DNA of 18,767 bases from an uncultured Collinsella sp. (GCA_902464965.1 CABQLI010000041.1:1-18767); one strand, 5' to 3'; positions 1-6,350 are shown, numbered from the stretch's first letter. Numbers and translations are program-made. Notes: a model not told the origin generated them from the sequence alone.

Positions 1-64
1 TGAATCCATGCTCCGTACTTCTGAGAAAGATATTCAGGCATGGATTAATACAATCTGCAGATAA
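1..64 (+). CDS. 3' end of an unidentified upstream gene (partial)
   Basis: Frame 2 is open from the left edge to a TAA at 62-64. It encodes the tail ESMLRTSEKDIQAWINTICR, which reads like an ordinary charged C-terminus. Frame 1 opens with a stop at 1-3, and frame 3 stays open to a TGA at 111-113, so the assignment rests only on plausibility. The product cannot be named from 20 residues. Confidence 0.35.
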   Translation, partial: ESMLRTSEKDIQAWINTICR

Positions 65-388
65 TCGATCTGCAGCTTTCGGCATTCGCCACAGAGCTGG
101 CAAGGGTTTGGGATGATCCCAAAAATGCAAACAGAGCGCTCCGACTTCCTGTCGGAACGCCCTTCGCTCCCTTCGTGCCCTTTTTCCTCGCCTTCACCGG
201 GCGACCCGGGAGCTGGGGCTGGCAGACGCCTCTCTGCTCTTCGTCCACAACGTCCAAGGAAATCTCGCGGTCAACCGCCTGCTCGGTTGGAGGCGAGGGC
301 CTAAGTTTGCCCACGCCCAGGAGCTGCTCAGCGCCTATTCCGAAGGGGGCATGCGGGCGGTATCGGCCCCTTGCAGATTAATCGCGAA
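65..388. other. Gene-poor, apparently decayed stretch
   Basis: No intact gene with a start and ribosome binding site is visible. Two plus-strand frames have protein-like stretches. Frame 1 at about 67-200 includes TELARVWDDPKNANRALRLP. Frame 3 at about 190-392 includes ASLLFVHNVQGNLAVNRLLG and ends at TAG 390-392. Neither has a credible start, and the switch of frame is what a frameshifted remnant would give. The minus strand also holds an open 89-codon frame. I do not recognise a family in any of them. The stretch is tail-to-tail with the cupin gene. Confidence 0.35.
136..160. repeat. 10-bp stem hairpin, possible terminator
   Basis: Arms GCGCTCCGAC (136-145) and GTCGGAACGC (151-160) pair along ten positions with one G-T wobble around a 5-nt loop. 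It lies 70 nt downstream of the partial gene at the left edge. There is no immediate T-run on the plus strand; a T-rich tract lies about 25 nt further on. It could terminate the upstream gene or be a remnant of a repeat element. Confidence 0.4.
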
Positions 389-742
389 TTAGAACATGAT
401 GGCGTCGTCGGCCGTGAAGGCATCGAGGGATCCCTGCTTGACCTGAATGCAGACGTATGTGATCCCCGAGTCGGACGCGGCGCGGAACTGACGATGCGCA
501 GCGGGGGAAATGCGCAGCCAGTCGCCGGCCGCAAGCTCGATATCCTCACCGTCGATCGTGACCGAGCCTGCGCCCTCGAGCACGCCATAGATCTCCTCGT
601 TTTCCTTGTGTGCATGGACGAACGGAACGCCAGCGCCGGCGGGAAGACTGTTGATACTCACCTCTGCCCCGGTAAGCCCGAGCACCTCGTGCAGCTCAAC
701 GCGGCTCTCATTGCCGATGTGGGTCTTTGCATAATTAGCCAT
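389..742 (-). CDS. Small single-domain cupin protein
   Basis: This is a 117-residue single-domain cupin, probably a cytosolic metal-binding beta-barrel. Cupin motif 1 is visible around residues 39-60 as VPFVHAHKENEEIYGVLEG, with the His-x-His and downstream Glu that usually hold the metal. Motif 2 is GDWLRISPAAHRQF, with the second His. The remaining residues form a typical short barrel, and the length is normal for the family. The start is ATG at 742 with GAGAGGA a few bases upstream. It diverges from an HxlR-type regulator, an arrangement in which the regulator usually controls the small enzyme or sensor next to it. The substrate is unknown; detoxification of a reactive carbonyl or quinone is possible but is inference from the neighbour. 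Confidence 0.85.
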   Translation of the reverse strand: MANYAKTHIGNESRVELHEVLGLTGAEVSINSLPAGAGVPFVHAHKENEEIYGVLEGAGSVTIDGEDIELAAGDWLRISPAAHRQFRAASDSGITYVCIQVKQGSLDAFTADDAIMF

Positions 743-792
743 AATGGTTCCTCTCTTGGGGTTGATTTACCTTGCAGGCATCTCCTGCGTGA

Positions 793-820
793 GATATATT
801 CAACGCGAAAGCGCATGCAA
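793..820 (-). promoter_or_regulatory. Candidate promoter for the cupin gene
   Basis: On the minus strand TTGCAT (820-815) is followed after 16 nt by TATATC (798-793). The match to consensus is moderate. The -35 hexamer overlaps the left arm of the inverted repeat at 816-843, which would suit repression by the divergent regulator. Confidence 0.4.
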
Positions 821-843
821 ATACGAGTACGCACATATTTGTA
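816..843. promoter_or_regulatory. Inverted repeat, candidate HxlR operator
   Basis: CAAATA (818-823) and TATTTG (836-841) form an imperfect dyad spanning 28 bp, with further matched positions outside and inside the arms. It sits between the divergent cupin and HxlR genes and overlaps the candidate cupin -35. HxlR/DUF24 regulators are dimers that bind such dyads in divergent intergenic regions. The assignment is positional inference. Confidence 0.45.
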
Positions 844-893
844 ACTGCGTGCCTTTTTGTGAAACCGGTATGGTCAAGGAGGTTGGGTCTCCC

Positions 894-1220
894 ATGATGG
901 CGAAAGAGGAGCTTCCGGAGTGTCCGGTCGCAACGGCGGTAGCGCTCATTGGCGGCAAGTGGAAACTGCTCATTATTCGTAACTTACGCGTACGCCCTTG
1001 GCGTTTCAACGAGTTGCGCCGCAACCTGGAGGGGATCTCTCAGAAGGTGCTTACCGACAGCCTGCGGCAGATGGAGGATGATGGGCTGGTCTTTCGCCAT
1101 GACTATGGCGAGAATCCTCCCCGCGTTGAGTATGGCCTTACCGAGCTCGGCCGCCAGATGATGCCCATCATGGACTCGCTGGCAGACTTCGGCGCTTATT
1201 ACAAGACAATTGTTTCGTAG
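894..1220 (+). CDS. HxlR/DUF24-family winged-helix regulator
   Basis: This is a 108-residue DNA-binding regulator of the HxlR (DUF24) family. The hallmark core is present: CPVATAVALIGGKWKLLII near the N-terminus, RFNELRRNLEGISQKVLTDSLRQ as the recognition region, and a wing followed by EYGLTELGRQM. The Cys in PECPVA is the conserved N-terminal cysteine used by family members such as YodB and HypR to sense quinones, aldehydes or disulfide stress. The reading frame is open from 744, but the start at 894 is chosen because AAGGAGG lies at 876-882; a second ATG follows directly at 897. It diverges from the cupin gene and probably represses it and itself. Confidence 0.9.
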   Translation: MMAKEELPECPVATAVALIGGKWKLLIIRNLRVRPWRFNELRRNLEGISQKVLTDSLRQMEDDGLVFRHDYGENPPRVEYGLTELGRQMMPIMDSLADFGAYYKTIVS

Positions 1221-1475
1221 CAGGCACATCGCTTAGGGGGGCGGAGCGCGGCGACGAGTACGATGTCAGTTCTCCCGTGAGGTGCCGTCGCTTTCGCAAA
1301 ACGTTGGTGGTGTATAGGCAACTGTAGACAAAGTGTTCGGACTCGGGTCCGAACGTCCCCTCCAGCGACCCGCTCGTGCAGCTCGTCGCTGCTACGCGGT
1401 ATCCCTCTTACAAAACCGCAGGTTAGTGCATTCGAGTTACTCGAAGTCAAGTCTAATTGATGGCTCGGCTGGACG
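1221..1475. other. Hairpin-rich intergenic stretch
   Basis: No convincing gene is present. Three perfect inverted repeats occur close together: GTTCGGAC/GTCCGAAC at 1335-1354 with a 4-nt loop, CAGCGAC/GTCGCTG at 1363-1391, and the odd palindrome TTCGAGT-t-ACTCGAA at 1431-1445. The minus strand has an open 83-codon frame (1199-1450), but it overlaps the regulator's 3' end and resembles no family. The stretch could be terminators of the HxlR gene, a structured RNA, or debris of a mobile element. Confidence 0.4.
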
Positions 1476-1850
1476 CTAGATAGCCGTCATATGTTCCGAC
1501 AAGCATGACGACATATGCATTGTCATGCTTGTCGGGAATTCGCTTGCGCTCAAATCGTCGTCGTGAGCAGGGTGCCCAAATCGGCCCGTATCGCCCGAGG
1601 CCCTCGCGCCACGCCGCGCCCTGCAGAAACGTGTCGTTTCGCACCCACAGCACGAGTTGCCAGCCGCACTGCGGGCATCGGGGGACGTCCTTGCTGCGGA
1701 CCTCGAAGCCCGCACTGTCCACGTGGTTGTAATGATTGGCGTGAAGGCGGCCGTTGGAAAGAGGCTCATTTCTGTGGGGAAGAATCTTCTCGGTGAGTAA
1801 GGCTCGTCGGAGCGTGGATGGATCTTTGTCTGCGAGGTACGAAATGCTGG
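1476..1850 (-). pseudogene. Sirtuin-like (SIR2 family) C-terminal remnant, frameshifted
   Basis: Reading the minus strand from about 1850 gives an open frame with no start codon near its beginning. It includes YLADKDPSTLRRALLTEKIL, then a stretch ending in the zinc-ribbon-like VPRCPQCGWQLVLWVRNDTF and LQGAAWREGLGRY. The order VPxCPxCG, then a DTF motif, then a Trp and RY is what I associate with the zinc module of one bacterial sirtuin subgroup. After GRYG, near 1590, the sense appears to shift into another frame (AHDDDLSASEFPTSMT), where the family has an acidic segment followed by ELGVG-D-M-T. The N-terminal NAD-binding half is missing. Family assignment is from memory of the motif order. 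It is probably a dead gene. Confidence 0.5.
1496..1535. repeat. Perfect 14-bp stem hairpin
   Basis: Arms CCGACAAGCATGAC (1496-1509) and GTCATGCTTGTCGG (1522-1535) match perfectly around a 12-nt loop. The loop and the 5' flank share CATATG. No T-run follows on either strand, so a simple intrinsic terminator is unlikely. It lies inside the degraded end of the sirtuin remnant, which suggests a small inserted palindromic element. Confidence 0.6.
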
Positions 1851-2768
1851 CTAGCGGTTGCGACGCCTTGTTGCGGAAATGCCAACTGCTACAACTACAC
1901 CACCGGCAACACTCAGGGCGACTGCCATCGCACCGTTGTCGCCCGTCGCGGGTAGGGTGGTCCCGGCTGGTTTAACCGCCGCTACTGCCTTGGTGGAAAC
2001 GGGATTTGCCGCGGGCTTTTCTGCCTCGGGCTGCGGTGTGGGCTCGGGCTTGGTTTCCGGTTCGGGTTTTACCTCTGGGTTCGGTTTAACGTCAGGGCTG
2101 GGCTCGGGATCGGTCACGTCGGTTGCAATCAATTGCACGTCGCTGTCGAAGACGCAGCGGATGTAGTAGTCGTGCCGCGTTTCGCGCATAATCCCCTGGC
2201 CGCTATCGTAGTCACGGTCAACGTGTGTGCCAAGGAGGGTTGAGCTGGCGAGGTTTAGTCTATAAGGGATTTGGTCGTCGGCGTAGCCGCCTGTAAAGAC
2301 TACGGTTGCTCTTACGTGATTGTCGATCATGGTCAGCGTAATAGAGACGCTGGCTTCTTTGGGGTTTTCGGTTTTTATAAGGCTTTTGGTATCGGTGTCG
2401 ACCTTGAAGAGGTGGATGGTGTCGTTAAGCCCGTAGCCGAAATCCTCGGGTTTGTCGGGGAAGTCGTATACAAACGCCTCATTCTGGACCAACATGAAGG
2501 CAGGAGGGAGCTCCAAGTCATAGTTATGGTCGACAACGGTGGTAGCTGTGAAGTTGCCATCCGTGTTGGCTTCGCTGCGGGTGATGGGCGTTGCAGCATC
2601 GGGTTCGGGCGTTTCGGCCGCTAGTGCCGAATTGGGTAGCAAGAGCTGCCCTGACACAAGAATAATCGCTCCGAAGGCGACTGCTCTAACGCCCGCATGA
2701 CGCTTGACGCTACGGATAAACGAGCTGGTTCGATCGTTCTGGGTTTGTGGTGCATGCTGTCCATACAT
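1851..2768 (-). CDS. LPxTG-anchored cell-surface protein
   Basis: This is a 305-residue exported protein predicted to be covalently attached to peptidoglycan by a class A/D-type sortase. The N-terminus has basic residues (SFIRSVKRHAGVR), a hydrophobic core (AFGAIILVSGQLLL) and a likely signal peptidase site after ALAA. A folded region of about 160 residues follows, with beta-strand-like alternation and no domain I can name. A Pro/Glu/Lys stalk follows (DPEPSPDVKPNPEVKPEPET). The end is a classic sorting signal: LPATG at about 272-276, a hydrophobic helix, and the tail RRRNR. The ATG at 2768 has AAGGAG six bases upstream. It stands alone, with no sortase gene in the window. The function of the extracellular domain is unknown. 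Confidence 0.88.
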   Translation of the reverse strand: MYGQHAPQTQNDRTSSFIRSVKRHAGVRAVAFGAIILVSGQLLLPNSALAAETPEPDAATPITRSEANTDGNFTATTVVDHNYDLELPPAFMLVQNEAFVYDFPDKPEDFGYGLNDTIHLFKVDTDTKSLIKTENPKEASVSITLTMIDNHVRATVVFTGGYADDQIPYRLNLASSTLLGTHVDRDYDSGQGIMRETRHDYYIRCVFDSDVQLIATDVTDPEPSPDVKPNPEVKPEPETKPEPTPQPEAEKPAANPVSTKAVAAVKPAGTTLPATGDNGAMAVALSVAGGVVVAVGISATRRRNR

Positions 2769-3087
2769 AAGGCGCTCCTTGTTCGTAGGCCGGTTTCCGC
2801 GGATCTATATTGCGCCTGGCCGATGCGGCTAGGCTCTTTCACGCGAACGCTTACGCGAGCAGGGAGAAAGCTCAAGTTAATTTTCCCACAGGCGATACTT
2901 TGCGAGCAACGATTTGCTGTTCAATTCTCGGAGAGAGTCAAGACAGTCGAGGAGTTATCAGGCAATGAGATTATGTCTAGAGAACACGAACGAGAGATGT
3001 GGTCTGCGGACGACTGAATAGCTCCATCTGTTTTGGTTACAACGAAATGTGTGCCGCGCGCCTGCGGCATGAAGGAGGGAGATTCCT
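2769..3087. other. Intergenic region between divergent genes
   Basis: This 319-nt gap separates the LPxTG gene from the flavodoxin-like reductase, so promoters for both should lie here. A TATAGA hexamer about 35 nt upstream of the LPxTG start (minus strand) could be a -10, but no convincing -35 is spaced from it. On the plus strand the reductase start has a strong GAAGGAGGGAG. No strong dyad or RNA structure was seen. Confidence 0.4.
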
Positions 3088-3618
3088 ATGAATATCGTTG
3101 TATTGAGTGGTAGCCCGCGTAAGGGCGCCAATACCGATACCATGGTCGAGGTGTTTGCCGAGACTGCGCGTGAGGGCGGCAATACGGTCGAGGTCATCCG
3201 CGTTGCCAGCAAAAAGATTGCCGGCTGCTTGGGATGCCGGTACTGCTTCGCCCATGAGGGCACCTGTGTGCAGAAGGATGACATGGCCAACGTGATCGAG
3301 TCGCTGAAAGACGCAGATATGGTCGTCTTCGCCTCGCCTATCTACTGGTTCGATATCACCGCGCAGGAAAAGGCCGCCATCGACCGCCTGTACGCCTTCG
3401 GTGCTACGGGCTTCCCGTTCACCAAGACGGCCCTTTTGCTCGATAGCCACAGCGAGGGCGTCTATGATGCGGCGATCGCTATGTACAAGTCAACCTGCGC
3501 GTACTGCAAGTGGGAGGACCAAGGCATTATCACCATCAGCGGTATGACCGAGCGCGACAGCATGGCCTCCTCGCCCAAGTTGGAAGAGGTGCGCGAGCTC
3601 GCCCGCAAGCTCGCCTAA
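3088..3618 (+). CDS. Flavodoxin-family FMN-dependent NAD(P)H reductase
   Basis: This 176-residue soluble protein belongs to the NADPH-dependent FMN reductase / WrbA-like flavodoxin group. The N-terminal beta strand and phosphate loop MNIVVLSGSPRKGANT is the FMN-phosphate site. GCLGCRYCFAHEGTC (about residues 47-61) is the cysteine cluster found in the iron-sulfur-flavoprotein-like members. ASPIYWFDITAQEKAAIDR forms the isoalloxazine-binding loop and dimer helix. Proteins of this family transfer electrons to quinones, flavins or nitro compounds. The spacing of the Cys residues fits a C-x2-C-x2-C pattern that may bind metal, but this is not certain. The start is supported by GAAGGAGGGAG upstream. 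It is monocistronic, with no partner gene that points to a substrate. Confidence 0.9.
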   Translation: MNIVVLSGSPRKGANTDTMVEVFAETAREGGNTVEVIRVASKKIAGCLGCRYCFAHEGTCVQKDDMANVIESLKDADMVVFASPIYWFDITAQEKAAIDRLYAFGATGFPFTKTALLLDSHSEGVYDAAIAMYKSTCAYCKWEDQGIITISGMTERDSMASSPKLEEVRELARKLA

Positions 3619-3631
3619 GGACAAGAGGAGC

Positions 3632-3696
3632 GCATGGCAATCAGCACAAGCGGAAATGCTTGCCGCCCTTACCAAGAGGATTGCTGATTGCCATGC
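3632..3696. repeat. Perfect 15-bp inverted repeat with a 17-codon ORF
   Basis: GCATGGCAATCAGCA (3632-3646) and TGCTGATTGCCATGC (3682-3696) are exact reverse complements with 35 nt between them. The interior has a smaller GCGG/CCGC pair. An ATG at 3634, inside the left arm, has AGAGGAG just upstream and opens a 17-codon frame (MAISTSGNACRPYQEDC) that stops in the right arm. The repeat lies between two convergent genes. A T-run is absent, so it may be a weak bidirectional terminator, a small palindromic element, or a leader-like peptide. Confidence 0.6.
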
Positions 3697-3726
3697 AACG
3701 ATGCTCCCGCGGACAATTCCGGTGTG

Positions 3727-4821
3727 CTAAAACGCCTTCTCGTTCAAGAATTCCCTGAACGCGGGGATGTCGAAGCCGACGAGGCCACGTCCACGTTCCC
3801 CGATAACGACGTCCTCGAGGAGGCGGCGTTTGTATTGGCTTGCGTAGTTGCTGGCGACGCCCATGCGTTTGGCTATCTCCGAGACCCTGCTGGGGCCAGA
3901 ATCGGGCAGCATCGCGAACAAAAACTCAATGTCTTTATCGGAAAGCTCCTGATAGGTCGTTTCGAGAATTCGATCGCGCAGCTCCATGCGGGCAAGCAGA
4001 GAACCCTGCTGTACATCAGGTGCACTGATTTTGGGCGAGTTCTCCGAAACATCCCATGTGCGATATCCGACGAGCTGCATCATATAGGGAAATCCGTCGA
4101 CGGCCTTCACGGCATCCTCGAGCGCTTCTGGCGTGATTGAGCGGCCTCCGGCCTCAACGGTTTTGCGGAATGCGTTTGCAATTTCAACGTCAGTGATTCG
4201 TCCCAACTGATGATATTGGGAACGCCTGAGGAACGAGACGGAATCGTTACGCAGCAACGCCGATACTTTGTAGGGCAGTCCTGCCATGAGTAGGGCAACT
4301 TTTTTTCCTTCGCGTACAAAGTGCTGGTAAACAGAGGCAAATTGAAGCATTTCTGCGAGATCGACGGTGACTTCATCGATGGTGATGAGAAGTCCGATGT
4401 CATGTTTTTCGAGTTGCTTAAAGATGCCATTCATGCGCGTGCACCAGTTGCCCTGAGCCTCTTGAGCATATGTCCAATCGATGCCCACTGGGCCAATTTG
4501 AACACCGTTTATGCGCGCGTGAGGCTGTGAGAGGTAGCTATCTGCGGCTTCTTTGGTTCGCTCGATAATATCTTCGAGCACGCCTGGCATGGCGGAGACA
4601 TTTGCTGCGATCCAGTCGTGTTCAAGCGCCGTTTCTGAAAGGAGCGAGAGAAGCGCCGTCTTGCCCGTTCCCCTTGCGCCAGTAAAAATGGTCGACAGGT
4701 TGGGATCTCCCGGGCCGTTGATAAAGCCACGGTTGATGTCACGCAGGATATGCTCGCGACCCGCTAGAAAGGGAGGGACGCTTCCGAACGTCGGGGTAAA
4801 GGGGTTCTTGCTGTACTCCAT
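3727..4821 (-). CDS. AAA-type ATPase with C-terminal winged helix
   Basis: This is a 364-residue P-loop ATPase of the Orc1/Cdc6-like ATP-binding protein group common in gut bacteria. Walker A is GARGTGKT (48-55), and Walker B is GLLITIDE (143-150). A helical lid with FPYMMQLVGYRTWD follows, then a winged-helix DNA-binding region from about residue 295 (DSGPSRVSEIAKRMGVASNY) to the end. The length is normal and no key motif is missing. The ATG at 4821 has AAAGGAG upstream, and this overlaps the proximal copy of a 13-bp direct repeat. It diverges from the DUF4143 ATPase. The biological role of this family is not established; defence, mobile-element control and replication-like functions are all possible. 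A decayed extra copy of its winged helix lies just upstream. Confidence 0.85.
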   Translation of the reverse strand: MEYSKNPFTPTFGSVPPFLAGREHILRDINRGFINGPGDPNLSTIFTGARGTGKTALLSLLSETALEHDWIAANVSAMPGVLEDIIERTKEAADSYLSQPHARINGVQIGPVGIDWTYAQEAQGNWCTRMNGIFKQLEKHDIGLLITIDEVTVDLAEMLQFASVYQHFVREGKKVALLMAGLPYKVSALLRNDSVSFLRRSQYHQLGRITDVEIANAFRKTVEAGGRSITPEALEDAVKAVDGFPYMMQLVGYRTWDVSENSPKISAPDVQQGSLLARMELRDRILETTYQELSDKDIEFLFAMLPDSGPSRVSEIAKRMGVASNYASQYKRRLLEDVVIGERGRGLVGFDIPAFREFLNEKAF

Positions 4822-4830
4822 GGTAGCTCC

Positions 4831-4862
4831 TTTGCAAGTTTTGCTAATTTTTGCAAGTTTTG
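4831..4862. repeat. Two 13-bp direct repeats abutting the ATPase start
   Basis: TTTGCAAGTTTTG occurs at 4831-4843 and again at 4850-4862, a 19-nt period with 6 nt between copies. On the coding strand these read CAAAACTTGCAAA, and the proximal copy runs straight into the ribosome binding site GGAG. Exact short direct repeats at a gene start are typical of operators or iterons. Binding by the ATPase's own winged helix is a reasonable hypothesis, not a demonstrated one. Confidence 0.6.
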
Positions 4863-5009
4863 TTAACGGCTCAAGACGGTGCGGGAAGCCTCCGTATCGT
4901 CATCATTGAAGAGACTCATTGCCAAGGGAAGCAAGCTCCTTGGCGAGTAGGCCTTGGCTATCTCCGAGACTCTGCTGGGTCCAGAATCAGACAGAAGACT
5001 GTGAGTGAA
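4863..5009 (-). pseudogene. Remnant of a second ATPase copy (winged-helix segment)
   Basis: The minus-strand frame ending at TAA 4863-4865 contains DSGPSRVSEIAK, identical to residues in the winged helix of the adjacent ATPase. At DNA level 4954-4988 matches 3869-3903 at 33 of 35 positions. Upstream, FTHSLLS resembles the ATPase's FLFAMLP, and downstream the similarity stops and unrelated sequence runs to the stop codon. The fragment has no start. It abuts the palindrome at 5008-5034. It is best explained as the scar of a duplicated or replaced paralogue. Confidence 0.7.
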
Positions 5010-5034
5010 AATCGGGAGTAGCACTCCCGATTTT
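5008..5034. terminator. 27-bp perfect palindrome with T-tail (terminator or operator)
   Basis: AAAATCGGGAGT (5008-5019) and ACTCCCGATTTT (5023-5034) are exact reverse complements around a 3-nt loop. The A and T ends make it look like a bidirectional intrinsic terminator. It lies between divergent genes, however, where no terminator is needed, and it touches the -35 hexamer at 5033. An operator or attenuator role for the downstream ATPase is therefore at least as likely. Confidence 0.65.
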
Positions 5035-5061
5035 GACCAATTAACGTTTGTACGAGATAAT
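5033..5061 (+). promoter_or_regulatory. Near-consensus sigma-70-type promoter of the DUF4143 ATPase
   Basis: TTGACC (5033-5038), a 17-nt spacer and GATAAT (5056-5061) match consensus at 10 of 12 positions with ideal spacing. The predicted start of transcription is near 5068, leaving a leader of about 20 nt with GGGAGG at 5074-5079 before the ATG at 5087. The -35 overlaps the palindrome at 5008-5034. Confidence 0.75.
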
Positions 5062-5086
5062 AGGCTCCATAACGGGAGGCGATTCT

Positions 5087-6295
5087 ATGTACATCGAGCG
5101 CGAAATTGAACAGACGATAGATTCGGTGTTGGGACAGGGAAAAGTTGTCTTGGTGACCGGAGCGCGCCAAGTTGGGAAGACGACGGTTCTCAAACAACAT
5201 CTAGGCGACCGATTCGACTATGTTTCGATGGAGAACCCGCGGGATTATCTTCTTGCAAAAGAGGATGCCGCCCTGTTTTTCGAGTCGCATGATCTGCCGA
5301 TTATCATTGATGAGATTCAGCGCGTGCCTGAGCTTTTTTCTCCAGTGAAGTGGGTTGTCGATCAATCAGAGGAGAAGGGTCGAATCGTCCTCACGGGATC
5401 CCAGACATATCACCTCATGAAAGGGGTGAGCGAATCTTTGGCGGGGAGGATTAGAATTCTGGAGATGCCCTCTTTAAGCTTGCGAGAGCTCGTTGGTGGT
5501 TCCCAAGGCCCTCGTCCGTATATCCCCAAAAAGGTTTCCTTGGCCTCTAAGATGTCTTCGGGAAATATTTGGAACATCATCCATAGGGGTTCCATGCCCG
5601 AACTGCAAGACCCAGATATCGATTGGGACTCCTATTATTCCGACTACGTTGCCGCATATCTCGAACGCGATGTTCGCGATCTTGTAAACGTGAAGGATGA
5701 GGCGAAGTTCTACGGCTTTATGGTCGCGTGCGCAGCGAGAACGGGGCAACTGTTAAATGCCACCGATATTGGAAACACCGTTGACGTCGACCGTAAGACG
5801 GTGAAGGCTTGGCTCTCGGTTTTGCAGGCGTCGAACATCGTTCGGATTGTCGAGCCCTTTTGGCCTAATGTCGATAAGCGCCTGACCAAGACCCCTAAGA
5901 TATTCTTTATGGATACAGGTCTTGTTTGTCATCTAACGAGGTGGATAACGCCGGAGCAATTGCGCAACGGGGCCGCGGCGGGTCATATATTTGAGACGTT
6001 CGTTGTCTCGGAAATTTTGAAGAGCTTTATGAACGCGGGGAAGAGCCTTCGCGACGTATGGTTCTATCGAGACCAAAAGAAGCGCGAAATTGATTTGCTC
6101 ATCCAAGAGGGCCATATTCTCCATCCCGTCGAGGTGAAGATGTCAGCCACGGTGGGCAAAGATGCGGTGAAGAATTTTTCCTGTCTCGAGGGCCTGACCG
6201 GCTATGAAATTGGGTTTGGACACGTTGTCTGCCAAACCCCGGATCCATACCTTATTACCAAGGATGTCCAAGCGATTCCCGTGTGGGGCATATGA
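5087..6295 (+). CDS. DUF4143-type AAA ATPase with PDDEXK-like C-terminus
   Basis: This 402-residue protein has the AAA_14/DUF4143 architecture. Walker A is GARQVGKT (25-32) and Walker B is PIIIDE (71-76). A sensor-like LTGSQTYHLM and the segment LAGRIRILEMPSLSLREL follow. The C-terminal DUF4143 part starts near YVAAYLERDVRDLVNV and contains a winged-helix-like region (TVDVDRKTVKAWLSVLQASN). The end has EID (334-336) and EVK (349-351), in the order of a PDDEXK nuclease-fold core. The start at 5087 is chosen over an upstream ATG at 5048 because GGGAGG lies seven bases before it. The gene looks lower in GC than the flanking core genes, suggesting acquisition. The cellular role of this family is unknown. 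Confidence 0.87.
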   Translation: MYIEREIEQTIDSVLGQGKVVLVTGARQVGKTTVLKQHLGDRFDYVSMENPRDYLLAKEDAALFFESHDLPIIIDEIQRVPELFSPVKWVVDQSEEKGRIVLTGSQTYHLMKGVSESLAGRIRILEMPSLSLRELVGGSQGPRPYIPKKVSLASKMSSGNIWNIIHRGSMPELQDPDIDWDSYYSDYVAAYLERDVRDLVNVKDEAKFYGFMVACAARTGQLLNATDIGNTVDVDRKTVKAWLSVLQASNIVRIVEPFWPNVDKRLTKTPKIFFMDTGLVCHLTRWITPEQLRNGAAAGHIFETFVVSEILKSFMNAGKSLRDVWFYRDQKKREIDLLIQEGHILHPVEVKMSATVGKDAVKNFSCLEGLTGYEIGFGHVVCQTPDPYLITKDVQAIPVWGI

Positions 6296-6311
6296 TATAC
6301 GTTGCAACGAG

Positions 6312-6350
6312 CGGGGCCCGGAGCGCGATGTTGCTGCGCTCCGGGCCCCG
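6312..6350. terminator. Strong bidirectional terminator hairpin
   Basis: Arms CGGGGCCCGGAGCGC (6312-6326) and GCGCTCCGGGCCCCG (6336-6350) are perfectly complementary over 15 bp with a 9-nt loop. A T-rich TTGGTTT follows on the plus strand. It separates the convergent DUF4143 ATPase and topoisomerase A genes and would serve both. Confidence 0.8.

Noticed and set aside
744..893. N-terminal extension of the HxlR regulator
   Set aside because: The extra 50 residues are Cys-rich and unlike the family, and would cover the promoter/operator region; AAGGAGG at 876-882 supports the start at 894.
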